A stretch of DNA of 60,156 bases from UBA8752 sp964223495 (GTDB lineage: Bacteria; Bacteroidota; Bacteroidia; Flavobacteriales_D; Sanyastnellaceae), in NCBI GenBank assembly GCA_964223495.1, contig CAXQGL010000003.1:1-60156 (forward strand), in the 5' to 3' direction. How positions within the stretch are numbered: position 1 is the first letter of the stretch; every line of letters starts with the position of its first letter. This document shows positions 25,549 to 34,651 of this stretch, piece after piece. A program made the position numbers and the translations under genes. The notes under the pieces were generated by a model. It saw nothing but the letters and a program-made list of their open reading frames with translations, was not told where the DNA came from and did not search any database.

Positions 25549-26547
25549 TCAGCGACCGGGAGCGACCCGGATGCGTTCATCCGCCGTGGGTCCGCCTTGG
25601 CGGCCGAACAGGTAGGCGAGGGTGATTCCGCGTTCGAGGAATGTCATGGCGTGTCGGGATGAACTGGCGTCAAGCAGTGCCGCTTCAACCCCTTCCGTGA
25701 CGGGAGTTTCGCCACTCAGATCACTGGAAGCAAGGAATCTGCCATTGCCAATGCTGATCCAGCCCGCTTGAGCGCGGGCGAGGACGCGGAATCGACCGTA
25801 TTGCAGCCATGCGCCCACACTGCTGCTTGCCCCCCAACCACTCACATGCCAATAGTGCTTCGTTCGCACCCCCATCCATCGAACATCGGTGGCGCAGAGC
25901 ACAAGGCCCAAGCTGGCAGCGGTCTGCAGGCCGAATTGCCATTTGCGGTTGGCGGTATCCCATGTCTGTCTCGTCCGGGAGGCACGGCCGAAGGTGAAAT
26001 CCCGCTCGGCAGCGACCCTGATGAAGTTCATGCCGTCGGAATGTTCGAAGTTGAATTCGCGCCATGCCCAATCGAAAGGGGAGTGGTCGTACACCACGGT
26101 GTCCATGTATCCGCTGATTTCGTGCACGGCATGTGGGACCTTGTATTTGAGGTGGTCCCATCCAGCGCTGATCCATAGCGTACCGGGAATCACATCCCCC
26201 TTGCGCAAGGTGTAGCCCACCCGTGCGTTGAATTGGGGGATGGTCATTGCCGTCGGGTTCAGGTGGACCTTGGGATCGAATGGTGCAGGCATGTCGGTGG
26301 CCTTGAGGTCGTGGAAGACGAGGTCCACTCCGGGCCCGATCAGCCTCAGATCGGTGCGGCCATATTCGGCCCGATGGTACCCCCAGTGGACGTACCATTT
26401 GCCCTCGGCCTTTGGGGCATCCATCCACCCGATGGCCTGTCCCATTGCGCGGCTGCCCGTTTGTCCATGGAATTTCAGGCAGCAGATTGCCGCCATCATG
26501 ACCGTGAGCCATGGACGGGGGCAAAGGAGTACGGTACACCAGCGCAT
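25549..26547 (-). CDS. Uncharacterised outer-membrane beta-barrel-like protein
   Basis: 332 residues from the ATG at 26547 (MRWCTVLLCPRPWLTVMMAAICC), a signal-peptide-like start supported by a TACTTTCG box 8 bases upstream; an ATG at 26595 would add 16 charged residues before the signal. The mature part is rich in alternating aromatic strands (HWGYHRAEYGRTDLRLIGPGVDLVFHDL, RFRVLARAQAGWISIGNGRFLAS), as in outer-membrane barrels. I do not recognise a named family, though similar proteins with a KATD/PFDP segment are familiar from Bacteroidota. Much longer open frames on this strand continue upstream through yraN but are not coding. Confidence 0.65.
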   Translation of the reverse strand: MRWCTVLLCPRPWLTVMMAAICCLKFHGQTGSRAMGQAIGWMDAPKAEGKWYVHWGYHRAEYGRTDLRLIGPGVDLVFHDLKATDMPAPFDPKVHLNPTAMTIPQFNARVGYTLRKGDVIPGTLWISAGWDHLKYKVPHAVHEISGYMDTVVYDHSPFDWAWREFNFEHSDGMNFIRVAAERDFTFGRASRTRQTWDTANRKWQFGLQTAASLGLVLCATDVRWMGVRTKHYWHVSGWGASSSVGAWLQYGRFRVLARAQAGWISIGNGRFLASSDLSGETPVTEGVEAALLDASSSRHAMTFLERGITLAYLFGRQGGPTADERIRVAPGR

Positions 26548-26555
26548 CAGGCCGA

Positions 26556-26563
26556 CGAAAGTA
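26556..26563 (-). promoter_or_regulatory. -7 box directly upstream of the barrel protein gene
   Basis: Minus strand TACTTTCG (TAnnTTYG), 8 bases before the ATG at 26547. It helps decide that start over the one at 26595. Confidence 0.45.
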
Positions 26564-26598
26564 GGTCGATGTCGGTTGGGCCTGTTCACTTTCATGCC

Positions 26599-26970
26599 AT
26601 GGAGACGTTGAAGCAGGGGCTTGGAAGGTGGGGTGAGGAAGTGGCGGTGCAGCACATCATGGGGCTGGGGTGGGAAATCCTGGCGCGGAATTGGCGACGG
26701 GGCAGACTTGAAGTGGATGTCTTGGCCCGGGATGGGCCCTGGCTTGTGGTGGTGGAAGTCAAGACGCGCACGGAGCCCGTTCAGGCGGGTTGGCACCGCA
26801 TGGTGTCCCGGGCGCAGCAGGAGCGCCTCATCCTCGCCGCCCGGGCTTTTCTCGCGGTCCATCCGGACCGCAATCTCGAGGTGCGGTTCGACGTGATGGC
26901 CATACTCAGGAACCGCTATGGTCACCGTGTGCTTCACACCCGCGACGCCTTCTATCCTTTGCTTCGATGA
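26599..26970 (+). CDS. yraN: YraN/UPF0102 family endonuclease-like protein
   Basis: A 123-residue protein with the PD-(D/E)xK-type core: E-V-D-V-L-A-R-D-G then VVVEVKTR at about 48-55, where D and ExK would bind metal. Family members are predicted nucleases linked to DNA repair or recombination, but no firm role is known. Divergent from the barrel gene, 51 bases apart; an earlier in-frame start would run through the barrel gene. No -7 box found on this side. Confidence 0.88.
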   Translation: METLKQGLGRWGEEVAVQHIMGLGWEILARNWRRGRLEVDVLARDGPWLVVVEVKTRTEPVQAGWHRMVSRAQQERLILAARAFLAVHPDRNLEVRFDVMAILRNRYGHRVLHTRDAFYPLLR

Positions 26971-27051
26971 TGTGCGGCTACGCACGGCTTCCTGTTCGGA
27001 TTCGGGTGGATGGCCACGCGAAGTGGTCTGATTCTTGCGTTGATTGAACCC

Positions 27052-27924
27052 ATGGAACAGCGTTCGACCTATCTCGTCATCATTGCCGTGTTGGCCTGCA
27101 CTGCCGGCTATCTCGGATTCATGGTGTCCCAGCAAGGGGATACCATCGAGGGCCAGACCGAGGAAATCCAAGCAGGCGAATTGGAGCGCCAGACCTTGGA
27201 GCTCGACTTGCAGAAACTGCGTTTCAGCTATGATACCCTGCAGACGGAGAACTCGCTCATGATGGCTGAAATGGCCGCGCAACGCAGTGAGATTGACGGT
27301 TTGATCGGCAAGCTCCGGGACCGGAATTACAGCATTTCGAAGCTCAAGAAGGAAACGGAGACCCTTCGCCGGATCATGCAGGGGTATGTGGTGACCATTG
27401 ATTCGCTGAACCAGCTGAACATTGCCCTTCAGGCTGAACGCGATCAGATGGCGAATCAGGTGGCGGCGGTTACGGAGCGCAACGATGCCCTCGAGCGGAA
27501 GCAGGATGACATGGAGCAGATCATTGAAGCCGGAAGGGTATTGCAGGCGACGGATCTGACTCCGGTGGCCATCCGTGTGGCTTCGACCGGCTCCCAGCGG
27601 GAGACCACGCGGGCGAAGAGGGCGGAGATGATCAAGACCTGTTTCACCTTGATGGAAAACAGAATTGCCGAGAAGGGCGAGCGTACTCTGTTTCTCGAGG
27701 TATTGGATCCGGACGGCCGATTGATGCCGCCTGGAGACCGTGCACCTGTGGCGATGTCCAGTGGCGTTCCGGCTTCCGCGGCGAGGGCCTTGGATTATGT
27801 GGGAGAGCGCATGGAGGCCTGTATCTTCTTCACGGCCGCCGAGCCTTTTGAGCCGGGTGTGTATACGGTGCACCTCGTCGATGGTGCCGAGCGCATCGCC
27901 ACGACGGACCTCATCCTCCGTTGA
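27052..27924 (+). CDS. Membrane-anchored coiled-coil protein
   Basis: 290 residues: one N-terminal membrane segment (YLVIIAVLACTAGYLGFMV, about 6-24), a long coiled coil (about 30-165, heptads rich in E, Q and L) and a C-terminal beta-rich domain (about 180-290; RTLFLEVLDPDGRLMPPGD ... CIFFTAAEPFEPGVYTVHLVD). The layout is common in Bacteroidota, function unknown; the tail most likely sits in the periplasm. Start is the ATG at 27052. Its stop lies in a hairpin shared with the convergent T9SS gene. Confidence 0.72.
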   Translation: MEQRSTYLVIIAVLACTAGYLGFMVSQQGDTIEGQTEEIQAGELERQTLELDLQKLRFSYDTLQTENSLMMAEMAAQRSEIDGLIGKLRDRNYSISKLKKETETLRRIMQGYVVTIDSLNQLNIALQAERDQMANQVAAVTERNDALERKQDDMEQIIEAGRVLQATDLTPVAIRVASTGSQRETTRAKRAEMIKTCFTLMENRIAEKGERTLFLEVLDPDGRLMPPGDRAPVAMSSGVPASAARALDYVGERMEACIFFTAAEPFEPGVYTVHLVDGAERIATTDLILR

Positions 27925-27941
27925 TCCGGCTCAGCGGATCA
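27922..27941. terminator. Hairpin spanning both stop codons of convergent genes
   Basis: TGATCCG (27922-27928) and CGGATCA (27935-27941) form a perfect 7-bp stem with a 6-base loop. The left arm starts with the plus-strand stop TGA and the loop holds the minus-strand stop. There is no T run on either side, so it is a weak candidate for a bidirectional terminator. Confidence 0.4.
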
Positions 27942-30900
27942 GGGTGACCTTTCCCTGGCGCGTCTCGAGGCCCCGGCTTGTTGGGAAGAATACGCGCCAG
28001 GTATACACGCCTGGTGGTGCGCTGTGCCTCCCTTCCCCGATGGGGGAAACGCCTTCTGCCATGCCGGGCCCGCCCACGCCACCGGTCCAATATGCCCGCG
28101 GGTCGACCGAGGCCCAGATGAGGGTGCCCCAACGGTCCCAGATTTCGACGCGATAACCGGGAAGGATGTTGCCGTTGGGCAATCCCTGGATGTAATTGCC
28201 CGCCCCATTGAGCCAGTTCCCTTCCGGTCGCCAGCCATCGTTGATGCCGTCATCGTCCGGGGTGAAGCCCGATGGCACATACAAGGGATACAGGAATTCG
28301 ACCTCCACTACATCCGCTGATCGGCAACCATTGGTATCGATGACGTGCAGGGTGAAGATGCCGTCTTCCTGAAAGACCACTTCCGGGATCAGACAATCCG
28401 AACAGGACAAGGGCTCGGATGGACTCCACCAGAGGGAATCGATGGGGGCGCCCGATACGGAACCGTACAGGAATGTGGGTTCCATCCATTCGTTGCGCTG
28501 GTCCGGACCGGCTTCCACCGTGGGCCGGGGCCAGACCTGCACGGTGACTTCAGCTGTGGCCACGCAACCATCTGCGTCGGTCACGTAGGCCGTGAACGTC
28601 TGTGTCGTTTCGGTGACCACGGTGGTCTCGGCAGCACCGGGCTGGGTGACCAAGGCCCCGGGAACCCATTGGTAGCTCACGCCGCCCGATGCGGTCACGG
28701 GGAATGGTACGCCAGCACATACCCATCCTCCTTGTGAAGCCGTGGCTACCGGTATGATGACATTCACGGTGACTTCATCGGTGCCTGTGCCGCACAGGTT
28801 GGTGATGTCCACGGTGTAGGTGGTGGTTTCAGCAGGGTTGGCCGTGGGGTTCTGGCTGCCCGGGTTGTTCAGTCCGGTGGTGGGCGACCAACTCCAAATG
28901 CTGCCATCCTCGGCGGAAAGCTGGGTGGATTGGCCATCGCACAGGTCGACCGTGGGATACACATTGCCGCCGGGTGCCGATGCGACGACATCCACTGTGA
29001 GTTCATGTTCCCGTATGCACCCTTCGGGCGAGGTCACGGTGACCGTGTAGGTGGTGGTGGTGGCCGGAGACGCCTGGGGATTCTGGGAGAAGGGATCCGA
29101 CAGGCCATTCGGGGGGAACCAGGCATAGACCCAGTTGGGCGCATCCGCGAGCGGGCTCGTGACGGACAGCGGTGCGACATCGCCCAGGCAGATTTGGGTA
29201 TTGCCGCTCGTGGACGTGGCCATGTCGATGACTTCGAGGGTGATTTCCGTGGATTCCGTCCCGCAGAGGGTTTCGTCCGTCAGGGTGTAGGTGGTCGTGT
29301 TGGTGGGGTTGGCGGTGGGGTTGGGCACATCGGTGGCGCTCAGACCGGTCGGTGGAAACCAATTGAGGTCTCCATTTCCGCTGCCTTGCAGTTGCGTGTC
29401 ATCGCCGAGGCACAGCGGCTCGACTGGTTCGATCTGGGGATCCGCGTTGGGGGCAATGGTGACCGTGACATAGGCCGTATCCGCTTCGAGGCATCCCGTG
29501 GTGTCTTCGGCAATGACCTCCACCTCGAAAATGCCATTGATGCCATAGAGGTGCAAGGGCGCCACTTCATTGCTGAAGTTGGCATCCCCAAAGTCCCAGG
29601 TGAAGGCGGCGGGACCCGACGTGAAATTCTCGAACTGGACGCTTTCTCCCTGACAGAATTGATCCGGACCGTCGATGTCGATGTCGGCGTTGAGTTTGCC
29701 CAACTCGAATTTGAAGACCCCCATGTTGCAATTCGGACTGGGGTTGTCAGCACTCCAAGCACCCGGCGTCGAGGGGAAATCGTTCATGCTGCCACATCCA
29801 GCGCAGGCCGCTTGGTACACGGTGCCGTTGGGGTCGAATCGAGAGGAACCACCGTCCACGTGTTCGTTGGCGAAGCCGCCTCCGAAGTAAGTGGCATACA
29901 CGAGGTCGGAAGCGTCGGGAGCAAGCACGGCGAGGTAGAAGTCGCTGCCATCCGTGCTCGATTGGAAAGGGTTGTCCGTCACGGGAAGACCATATGTGGT
30001 GCTGCCGGCCACATCCGCAGTTCCTCCCGTGGCATTGGTCTGGCCGCCCCACCCACTGATGTAGACCTGTTCGCAGTCGCTCACCAGGAAGGCGGTGGGG
30101 CTGATGTCGATGTTGCCTGACCCTGTCCCGATGGTCGTTTGCCAGTGGATGTCACTCAGATCCTCGAAGAAGCATGTGATGTATTGGCCGCTGCCCGGAT
30201 TGGAATAGACGTCACCGATGATGGGCATCCCCGTCCGCGCTTGCCCGAAGGCATAGGGTCGCCCGGTGGCATCGCGCTGGACGAAGTAGATCTGGTCGTA
30301 ATCGGTCAGGCCGTGAAAGGTGCCATGCTGTACGGTGAGGTCATCCGGTCCAGCCGTGAATCGGGCGATCCAGCCTTCCGTATATCCTTCAGGAGAAGGT
30401 TGGATGCCGCCTCCCGGGAAGGGCAGGGAGGGCGATGTCGTGCCCCCGCCGACCAGGACGTCGAGGTTGCCGAAGGCCCCGAAGGCGTTGTCCGGTGCGA
30501 CTTCTATGCTGTACGCCGCATCGTGTCCTGCCCCCCCGAAGGTCCTGCCGCACAGCAATGTGGTCAGGTCGGCGTCAAAGCCCGCGATGAGGGCTTCGAA
30601 CCCTCCGGCAGTGGGTGGGCTTCCCGGCAGGTCCAGGTCTTCGGAGGTCGTGGTGGTCGCCAGCCAGATGCTGCCATCGGGGCCGATGTCCACTTGGCCC
30701 CGGTAGAAATCCCCGAAGTTGGCCCTGAGGTTTACGGAGCTGTTGATGCCATCAATACCGGTGCCGCCGAAGTACGTCGAGGCGTTGAGGGTAAAGTCCG
30801 CACCGTCGAGGGTAAGGAGACAGCAGTCGACACCATTGGGTTGGGTGTCCACGCCATAGATGGTGATGTCCGATGCAGTCCCGAGGGCCATGTCCGGTTG

Positions 30901-31956
30901 GTAGGTGCCGGCAGTGGTGGGGAAGTCACTGGAGCCCGTCGTGCCGAACAACACGATTTGTCCGTGGCTTTCGTTGTAGGCCAGGCTGTGTGGAATGTCG
31001 GCGTTGCTGCCTCCCAGATAGGTGCTGTAGAGCAGGGAAGTGCCGTCGGGACTGAATACGGTCAGGGCCATGTGGCTGATGCCGTCCGCGAAGACGCCCA
31101 TGGTGGATTGGATGGCATCCGGGGTGGTGGGGTAGCCCGGGGCGAAAGCGACCGTACCCCCGACAAGGGAGCCACCGGGTCCATTGCTTGCGGTGGTGCC
31201 GAAATTGTCGCCCGTGGATCCGGCGAAAGTGGAGAAGGCGATTTCCGGGTCGAGGACGAGGGGCAGGGAGGCGTCATAATCCCCCACGGCCATGCTGACT
31301 TGCTGTCCATCCACGCTGTAATGACAGGGAATGGACATGAAGGTGCCGTCCTTCAGCATCTGGTATGCGAGGGGCCTTTCGAGGTGGGCTTCAAAGTCCG
31401 TGTCGTGCAGGTTGTGCTGAAGCTTCAGCCTGCCGTCGGATTCGAGGTAGGGCTGGATTCCGGTGTAGCTCCACCTTACGATGTCTGGATCGGTGCCCGG
31501 CGCCACCGTGAATTCGAATTTGGCCTGCCCACTTCTCGTTCCGCGCCAGCGCAGGGAGACACCCGGCCAGGGCCCCGAAGCTTCAATGCGCCCTGAGGGC
31601 TGGAGGTTTTCGGCCCATTGGTCGGGGTCATCGGACAGGTAGCAGTGGATCCGATCCGGGGACGGTTCATGAAGCGACCAATCGTCGATTCCCATGGGAG
31701 TGGCATTGAGGAAGACGGCGTTCCAGATGACACCCTTCCGGGATCCGGCGTGGTGCAGGTCGCCACTGACCATCTCGGTTTCCGGTGCCCATTGCCAGCA
31801 GGTCCAACCGTTTTCCTCGACTTGGACCCCACCACCCTTGACCTCTGCCCTGTGATGCACGTGGGATGACCATTGCCCTCCGTTCGGGACGAACCGCACC
31901 TGGGCGGTGCCATGCACCACCAGCATCAGGAAGATGACCGTCAAGCCCCGCATCAT
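27931..31956 (-). CDS. Large T9SS-secreted surface protein (DUF7948, PKD, Ig-like repeats, CHU_C tail)
   Basis: 1341 residues from the ATG at 31956. Signal peptide about 1-20; an N-terminal NGGQW-type domain (VRFVPNGGQWSSHV) as in DUF7948 proteins; a long beta-propeller/SBBP-like region (about 240-750) with recurring STYLGG/STYFGG and FPTT strings; a PKD domain (about 755-840, FTWDFGDANFSNEVAP); about four Ig-like modules (830-1210), each opening with a [LIV]C-x-G motif and closing NPTANP..TTTYT; and a gliding-motility-associated C-terminal domain from about 1224 (LYVPSGFTPDDDGINDGW), a Type B T9SS signal. Likely an adhesin. Alone in its transcription unit after gpsA. Confidence 0.88.
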   Translation of the reverse strand: MMRGLTVIFLMLVVHGTAQVRFVPNGGQWSSHVHHRAEVKGGGVQVEENGWTCWQWAPETEMVSGDLHHAGSRKGVIWNAVFLNATPMGIDDWSLHEPSPDRIHCYLSDDPDQWAENLQPSGRIEASGPWPGVSLRWRGTRSGQAKFEFTVAPGTDPDIVRWSYTGIQPYLESDGRLKLQHNLHDTDFEAHLERPLAYQMLKDGTFMSIPCHYSVDGQQVSMAVGDYDASLPLVLDPEIAFSTFAGSTGDNFGTTASNGPGGSLVGGTVAFAPGYPTTPDAIQSTMGVFADGISHMALTVFSPDGTSLLYSTYLGGSNADIPHSLAYNESHGQIVLFGTTGSSDFPTTAGTYQPDMALGTASDITIYGVDTQPNGVDCCLLTLDGADFTLNASTYFGGTGIDGINSSVNLRANFGDFYRGQVDIGPDGSIWLATTTTSEDLDLPGSPPTAGGFEALIAGFDADLTTLLCGRTFGGAGHDAAYSIEVAPDNAFGAFGNLDVLVGGGTTSPSLPFPGGGIQPSPEGYTEGWIARFTAGPDDLTVQHGTFHGLTDYDQIYFVQRDATGRPYAFGQARTGMPIIGDVYSNPGSGQYITCFFEDLSDIHWQTTIGTGSGNIDISPTAFLVSDCEQVYISGWGGQTNATGGTADVAGSTTYGLPVTDNPFQSSTDGSDFYLAVLAPDASDLVYATYFGGGFANEHVDGGSSRFDPNGTVYQAACAGCGSMNDFPSTPGAWSADNPSPNCNMGVFKFELGKLNADIDIDGPDQFCQGESVQFENFTSGPAAFTWDFGDANFSNEVAPLHLYGINGIFEVEVIAEDTTGCLEADTAYVTVTIAPNADPQIEPVEPLCLGDDTQLQGSGNGDLNWFPPTGLSATDVPNPTANPTNTTTYTLTDETLCGTESTEITLEVIDMATSTSGNTQICLGDVAPLSVTSPLADAPNWVYAWFPPNGLSDPFSQNPQASPATTTTYTVTVTSPEGCIREHELTVDVVASAPGGNVYPTVDLCDGQSTQLSAEDGSIWSWSPTTGLNNPGSQNPTANPAETTTYTVDITNLCGTGTDEVTVNVIIPVATASQGGWVCAGVPFPVTASGGVSYQWVPGALVTQPGAAETTVVTETTQTFTAYVTDADGCVATAEVTVQVWPRPTVEAGPDQRNEWMEPTFLYGSVSGAPIDSLWWSPSEPLSCSDCLIPEVVFQEDGIFTLHVIDTNGCRSADVVEVEFLYPLYVPSGFTPDDDGINDGWRPEGNWLNGAGNYIQGLPNGNILPGYRVEIWDRWGTLIWASVDPRAYWTGGVGGPGMAEGVSPIGEGRHSAPPGVYTWRVFFPTSRGLETRQGKVTLIR

Positions 31957-31993
31957 TGAACCAACAAGTTCGGAAACGGATTCGTTGCGGCGC

Positions 31994-33016
31994 TCAGTGG
32001 ATATGCTCGGATAGAATGCGCATTTCAATGGAAGGCGCGACCTGTTCATGAAAAATGCGGTAGACGGCGTCTGCGACCGGCATGTGGACTCCGAACTTCC
32101 GGTTGATCATGTGTATGCCCAGTGCGGAGCGGTACCCTTCGGCCACCATACCCATCTCCATGAGGGCACCCGGTACACTGTAGCCCTTGCCCACCATGGT
32201 GCCCAGGGCTCGGTTGCGGCTGTGTGGGGAATAGGCCGTGACCAGCAGGTCCCCGAGGTAGGCAGAGCTGGAGAGGTCGCGGCTGGTGCTGTTGACCGCG
32301 TTCAGGAAGCGTTCGGTTTCGTTGAGGGCGCTGGCGATGAGGACGGCATTGAAGTTGTCGCCGATGCCCAAACCGTGGGAAACGCCTGCAGCGATGGCAT
32401 AGACGTTTTTCAGGACGGCTGAGAGCTCAATGCCGAACAGGTCGTCGTTGCATCGGATGTGAAGCCACGGGTTGGCCATCCTGTCCGCGAGCTTTTCCGC
32501 AACGCCGACGTCAGGACAAGCCATGGTGAGATAGGTCCATTGTTCCCGGGCCACCTCTTCTGCATGGCTTGGGCCGGAGATCAGACCGATTCGATCGTAC
32601 GGGACGCCCATCACCTTGTGTAGGTATCGGGCGGGAATGTGGTGGTCTTCTGAAACCAACCCCTTGATGGCGCTGAAGACCACCTTGTCCTTGAAGGCGG
32701 GGAGTGGCTGGGCTTCGAGGACGGTGTCCAGATGTGCGCTGGGTACAGCGAGGATGAGGATATCGCTGTCTTCGACGATCGTGTTCAGGTCCGAGGACAA
32801 TGCAAGGCGGTTCCTCTTGAGCGTCAAGCTTCTGAGGTAATGGGGATTGTGACCGGTGCGCTCGATGTGTTCAAGGGACTCCCTTCTCCGCACCCACCAG
32901 TTCACGGCAGGAATTTCCGGACTGTCGTGCCAGGTCAGGAGCGAGGCGATGGCCGTGGCCCAACTCCCACTGCCGATGATGCCGATCCGGGGTGTGGAAG
33001 GGGCTTCGCTCTCCAT
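31994..33016 (-). CDS. gpsA: Glycerol-3-phosphate dehydrogenase, NAD(P)-dependent
   Basis: 340 residues; makes sn-glycerol 3-phosphate for phospholipid synthesis from dihydroxyacetone phosphate. NAD loop GIIGSGSWATAIA at 12-24; FSAIKGL near 116; SGPSHAEEVA; catalytic lysine in LSAVLKNVYAIAAGVSHGLGIGDN; GMVAEG. The ATG at 33016 is chosen: it has a TACCTTCG box 4 bases upstream, and the longer frame from 33184 reads through glyS on the other strand. It lies 37 bases before the large T9SS gene. Confidence 0.95.
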   Translation of the reverse strand: MESEAPSTPRIGIIGSGSWATAIASLLTWHDSPEIPAVNWWVRRRESLEHIERTGHNPHYLRSLTLKRNRLALSSDLNTIVEDSDILILAVPSAHLDTVLEAQPLPAFKDKVVFSAIKGLVSEDHHIPARYLHKVMGVPYDRIGLISGPSHAEEVAREQWTYLTMACPDVGVAEKLADRMANPWLHIRCNDDLFGIELSAVLKNVYAIAAGVSHGLGIGDNFNAVLIASALNETERFLNAVNSTSRDLSSSAYLGDLLVTAYSPHSRNRALGTMVGKGYSVPGALMEMGMVAEGYRSALGIHMINRKFGVHMPVADAVYRIFHEQVAPSIEMRILSEHIH

Positions 33017-33020
33017 GCGG

Positions 33021-33028
33021 CGAAGGTA
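33021..33028 (-). promoter_or_regulatory. -7 box directly upstream of gpsA
   Basis: Minus strand TACCTTCG (TAnnTTYG), only 4 bases before the ATG at 33016; predicts a leaderless or near-leaderless mRNA. No -33 at the usual distance. Confidence 0.45.
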
Positions 33029-33049
33029 TGTCCGAGCCCCTGCAACGTC

Positions 33050-33057
33050 TATTTTTG
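33050..33057 (+). promoter_or_regulatory. -7 box of glyS
   Basis: TATTTTTG, a full TAnnTTTG match, 47 bases before the glyS ATG at 33105. It lies 21 bases from the opposite-strand gpsA box, so the two genes have back-to-back promoters. Confidence 0.5.
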
Positions 33058-33104
33058 CGACCCTTTGAGGGTGCAATGTCCACCCGCTCAACCTTTCCAT
33101 TGAT

Positions 33105-34640
33105 ATGGCCCAACAGGACGACCTTCTGAAGCGCGTGATCGGACACGCCAAGGAATACGGATTCGTGTTCCCTTCCAGTGACATCTACGATGGCCTCAGC
33201 GCTGCCTATGATTACGGACAGCTCGGGGTGGAGCTGAAGAACAACATCAAGGCCTATTGGTGGACGGCGATGGTGCGGATGCACGAGAACATCGTGGGGC
33301 TCGACGCCAGCATCTTCATGCACCCTACAACCTGGAAGGCCTCAGGCCATGTCGATGCCTTCAATGATCCGCTGATCGACAACAAGGACAGCAAGAAGCG
33401 CTACCGTGCGGATGTGCTGATCGAGGACCACATCGCCAAGATTGAAGCCAAGATTGCCAAGGATGTGGCGAAGGCCGAGAAGAGGTTCGGCGACGCCTTC
33501 GACAAGGAGCAATTCCTTGCGACCAACGGAAACTGTGTTCGCCGTCAAGGGGAGATTGACGACATCAACGCCCGTTTCAAGGCGGCCATGGATGCGGATG
33601 ACCTCGATGCGGTGAAGCAGCTCATCCTTGACCTGGGCATCAAGGACCCGGAGACCGGATCGGACAACTGGACGGATGTGCGCCAGTTCAACCTGATGTT
33701 CAAGACGGAGCTCGGCGCGGTCAGCGGAGATGCAGGCATCATCTACCTGCGCCCCGAGACGGCCCAGGGCATTTTCGTCAATTTCCTGAACGTCCAGAAG
33801 TCCGGCCGCATGAAGCTGCCCTTCGGCATCGCCCAGATCGGCAAGGCCTTCCGGAATGAGATCATCGCCCGCCAGTTCATCTTCCGCATGCGCGAGTTCG
33901 AGCAGATGGAGATGCAGTTTTTCGTGGCGCCGGGCACCCAGGCCAAGTGGTACGAATACTGGAAGGAGGCGCGGATCAAATGGCACAAGGCGCTTGGGAT
34001 GGGCGACGACGCCTACCGCTTCCACGACCATGTCAAGCTGGCCCACTACGCCGATGCGGCTTGCGACATCGAATTCAATTTCCCGATGGGCTTCAAGGAG
34101 CTCGAAGGGATCCACAGCCGTACAGACTTCGACCTGGCTGCCCATGAGGAGTACAGTGGCAAGAAGCTGCGGTTCTACGACCCTGAGAAGGAGGAGAGCT
34201 ACGTACCCTATGTTGTCGAGACTTCCATCGGCCTCGACCGGATGTTCCTGGCGGTGTTGTCGCATGCCTTGAGTACGGAGACCTTGGAGGACGGTTCCGA
34301 GCGGGTGGTGATGCGCATTCCACCGGCGTTGGCACCGGTCAAGCTGGCGGTGCTGCCGCTGATCAAGAAGGACGGCCTGCCGGAGAAGGCCCGCGAAGTG
34401 GTGGACATGCTCAAATTGGACCACAACATCCAGTACGATGAGAAGGACGCCATCGGTCGGAGATACCGTCGGCAGGACGCCATCGGCACACCCCTTTGCG
34501 TGACCATTGATCACGACACCCTCGAGGACAATGCCGTGACGTTGCGGGACCGCGACACCATGGAGCAGGTCCGCGTCCCCATTGCCGAATTGTCCGCCCG
34601 CGTGGCCGAGCGCGTCGGTTGGTCCACACTGTTTGTCTGA
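33105..34640 (+). CDS. glyS: Glycyl-tRNA synthetase (homodimer type)
   Basis: 511-residue class II synthetase of the alpha2 type. N-terminal YGFVFPSSDIYDGLSAAYDYGQLG; motif 2 region AQIGKAFRNEIIARQFIFRMREFEQMEMQFF; ETSIGLDRMFLAVL (motif 3); C-terminal anticodon-binding domain (LAPVKLAVLPLIKKDGL ... QDAIGTPLCVTIDHDTLEDN). Length and order are complete. Followed by pgk after 11 bases. Confidence 0.96.
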   Translation: MAQQDDLLKRVIGHAKEYGFVFPSSDIYDGLSAAYDYGQLGVELKNNIKAYWWTAMVRMHENIVGLDASIFMHPTTWKASGHVDAFNDPLIDNKDSKKRYRADVLIEDHIAKIEAKIAKDVAKAEKRFGDAFDKEQFLATNGNCVRRQGEIDDINARFKAAMDADDLDAVKQLILDLGIKDPETGSDNWTDVRQFNLMFKTELGAVSGDAGIIYLRPETAQGIFVNFLNVQKSGRMKLPFGIAQIGKAFRNEIIARQFIFRMREFEQMEMQFFVAPGTQAKWYEYWKEARIKWHKALGMGDDAYRFHDHVKLAHYADAACDIEFNFPMGFKELEGIHSRTDFDLAAHEEYSGKKLRFYDPEKEESYVPYVVETSIGLDRMFLAVLSHALSTETLEDGSERVVMRIPPALAPVKLAVLPLIKKDGLPEKAREVVDMLKLDHNIQYDEKDAIGRRYRRQDAIGTPLCVTIDHDTLEDNAVTLRDRDTMEQVRVPIAELSARVAERVGWSTLFV

Positions 34641-34651
34641 ACCCTACCATC

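Noticed and set aside
28330..29470. Repeated DNA blocks in the T9SS gene, checked as possible CRISPR or direct repeats
   Set aside because: They are diverged repeats of Ig-like protein modules about 80-90 residues long, in frame, with no constant short repeat and spacer pattern.
28930..31596. Long plus-strand open frames (396 and 485 codons) opposite the large T9SS gene
   Set aside because: They lie antisense to a gene with clear domains and a sorting signal, and their translations are Gly/Arg/Val-rich without any motif. Long antisense frames are expected from strong GC bias at third positions.
33342..34514. 390-codon minus-strand frame opposite glyS
   Set aside because: Antisense to a fully conserved synthetase; composition is that of a shadow frame.
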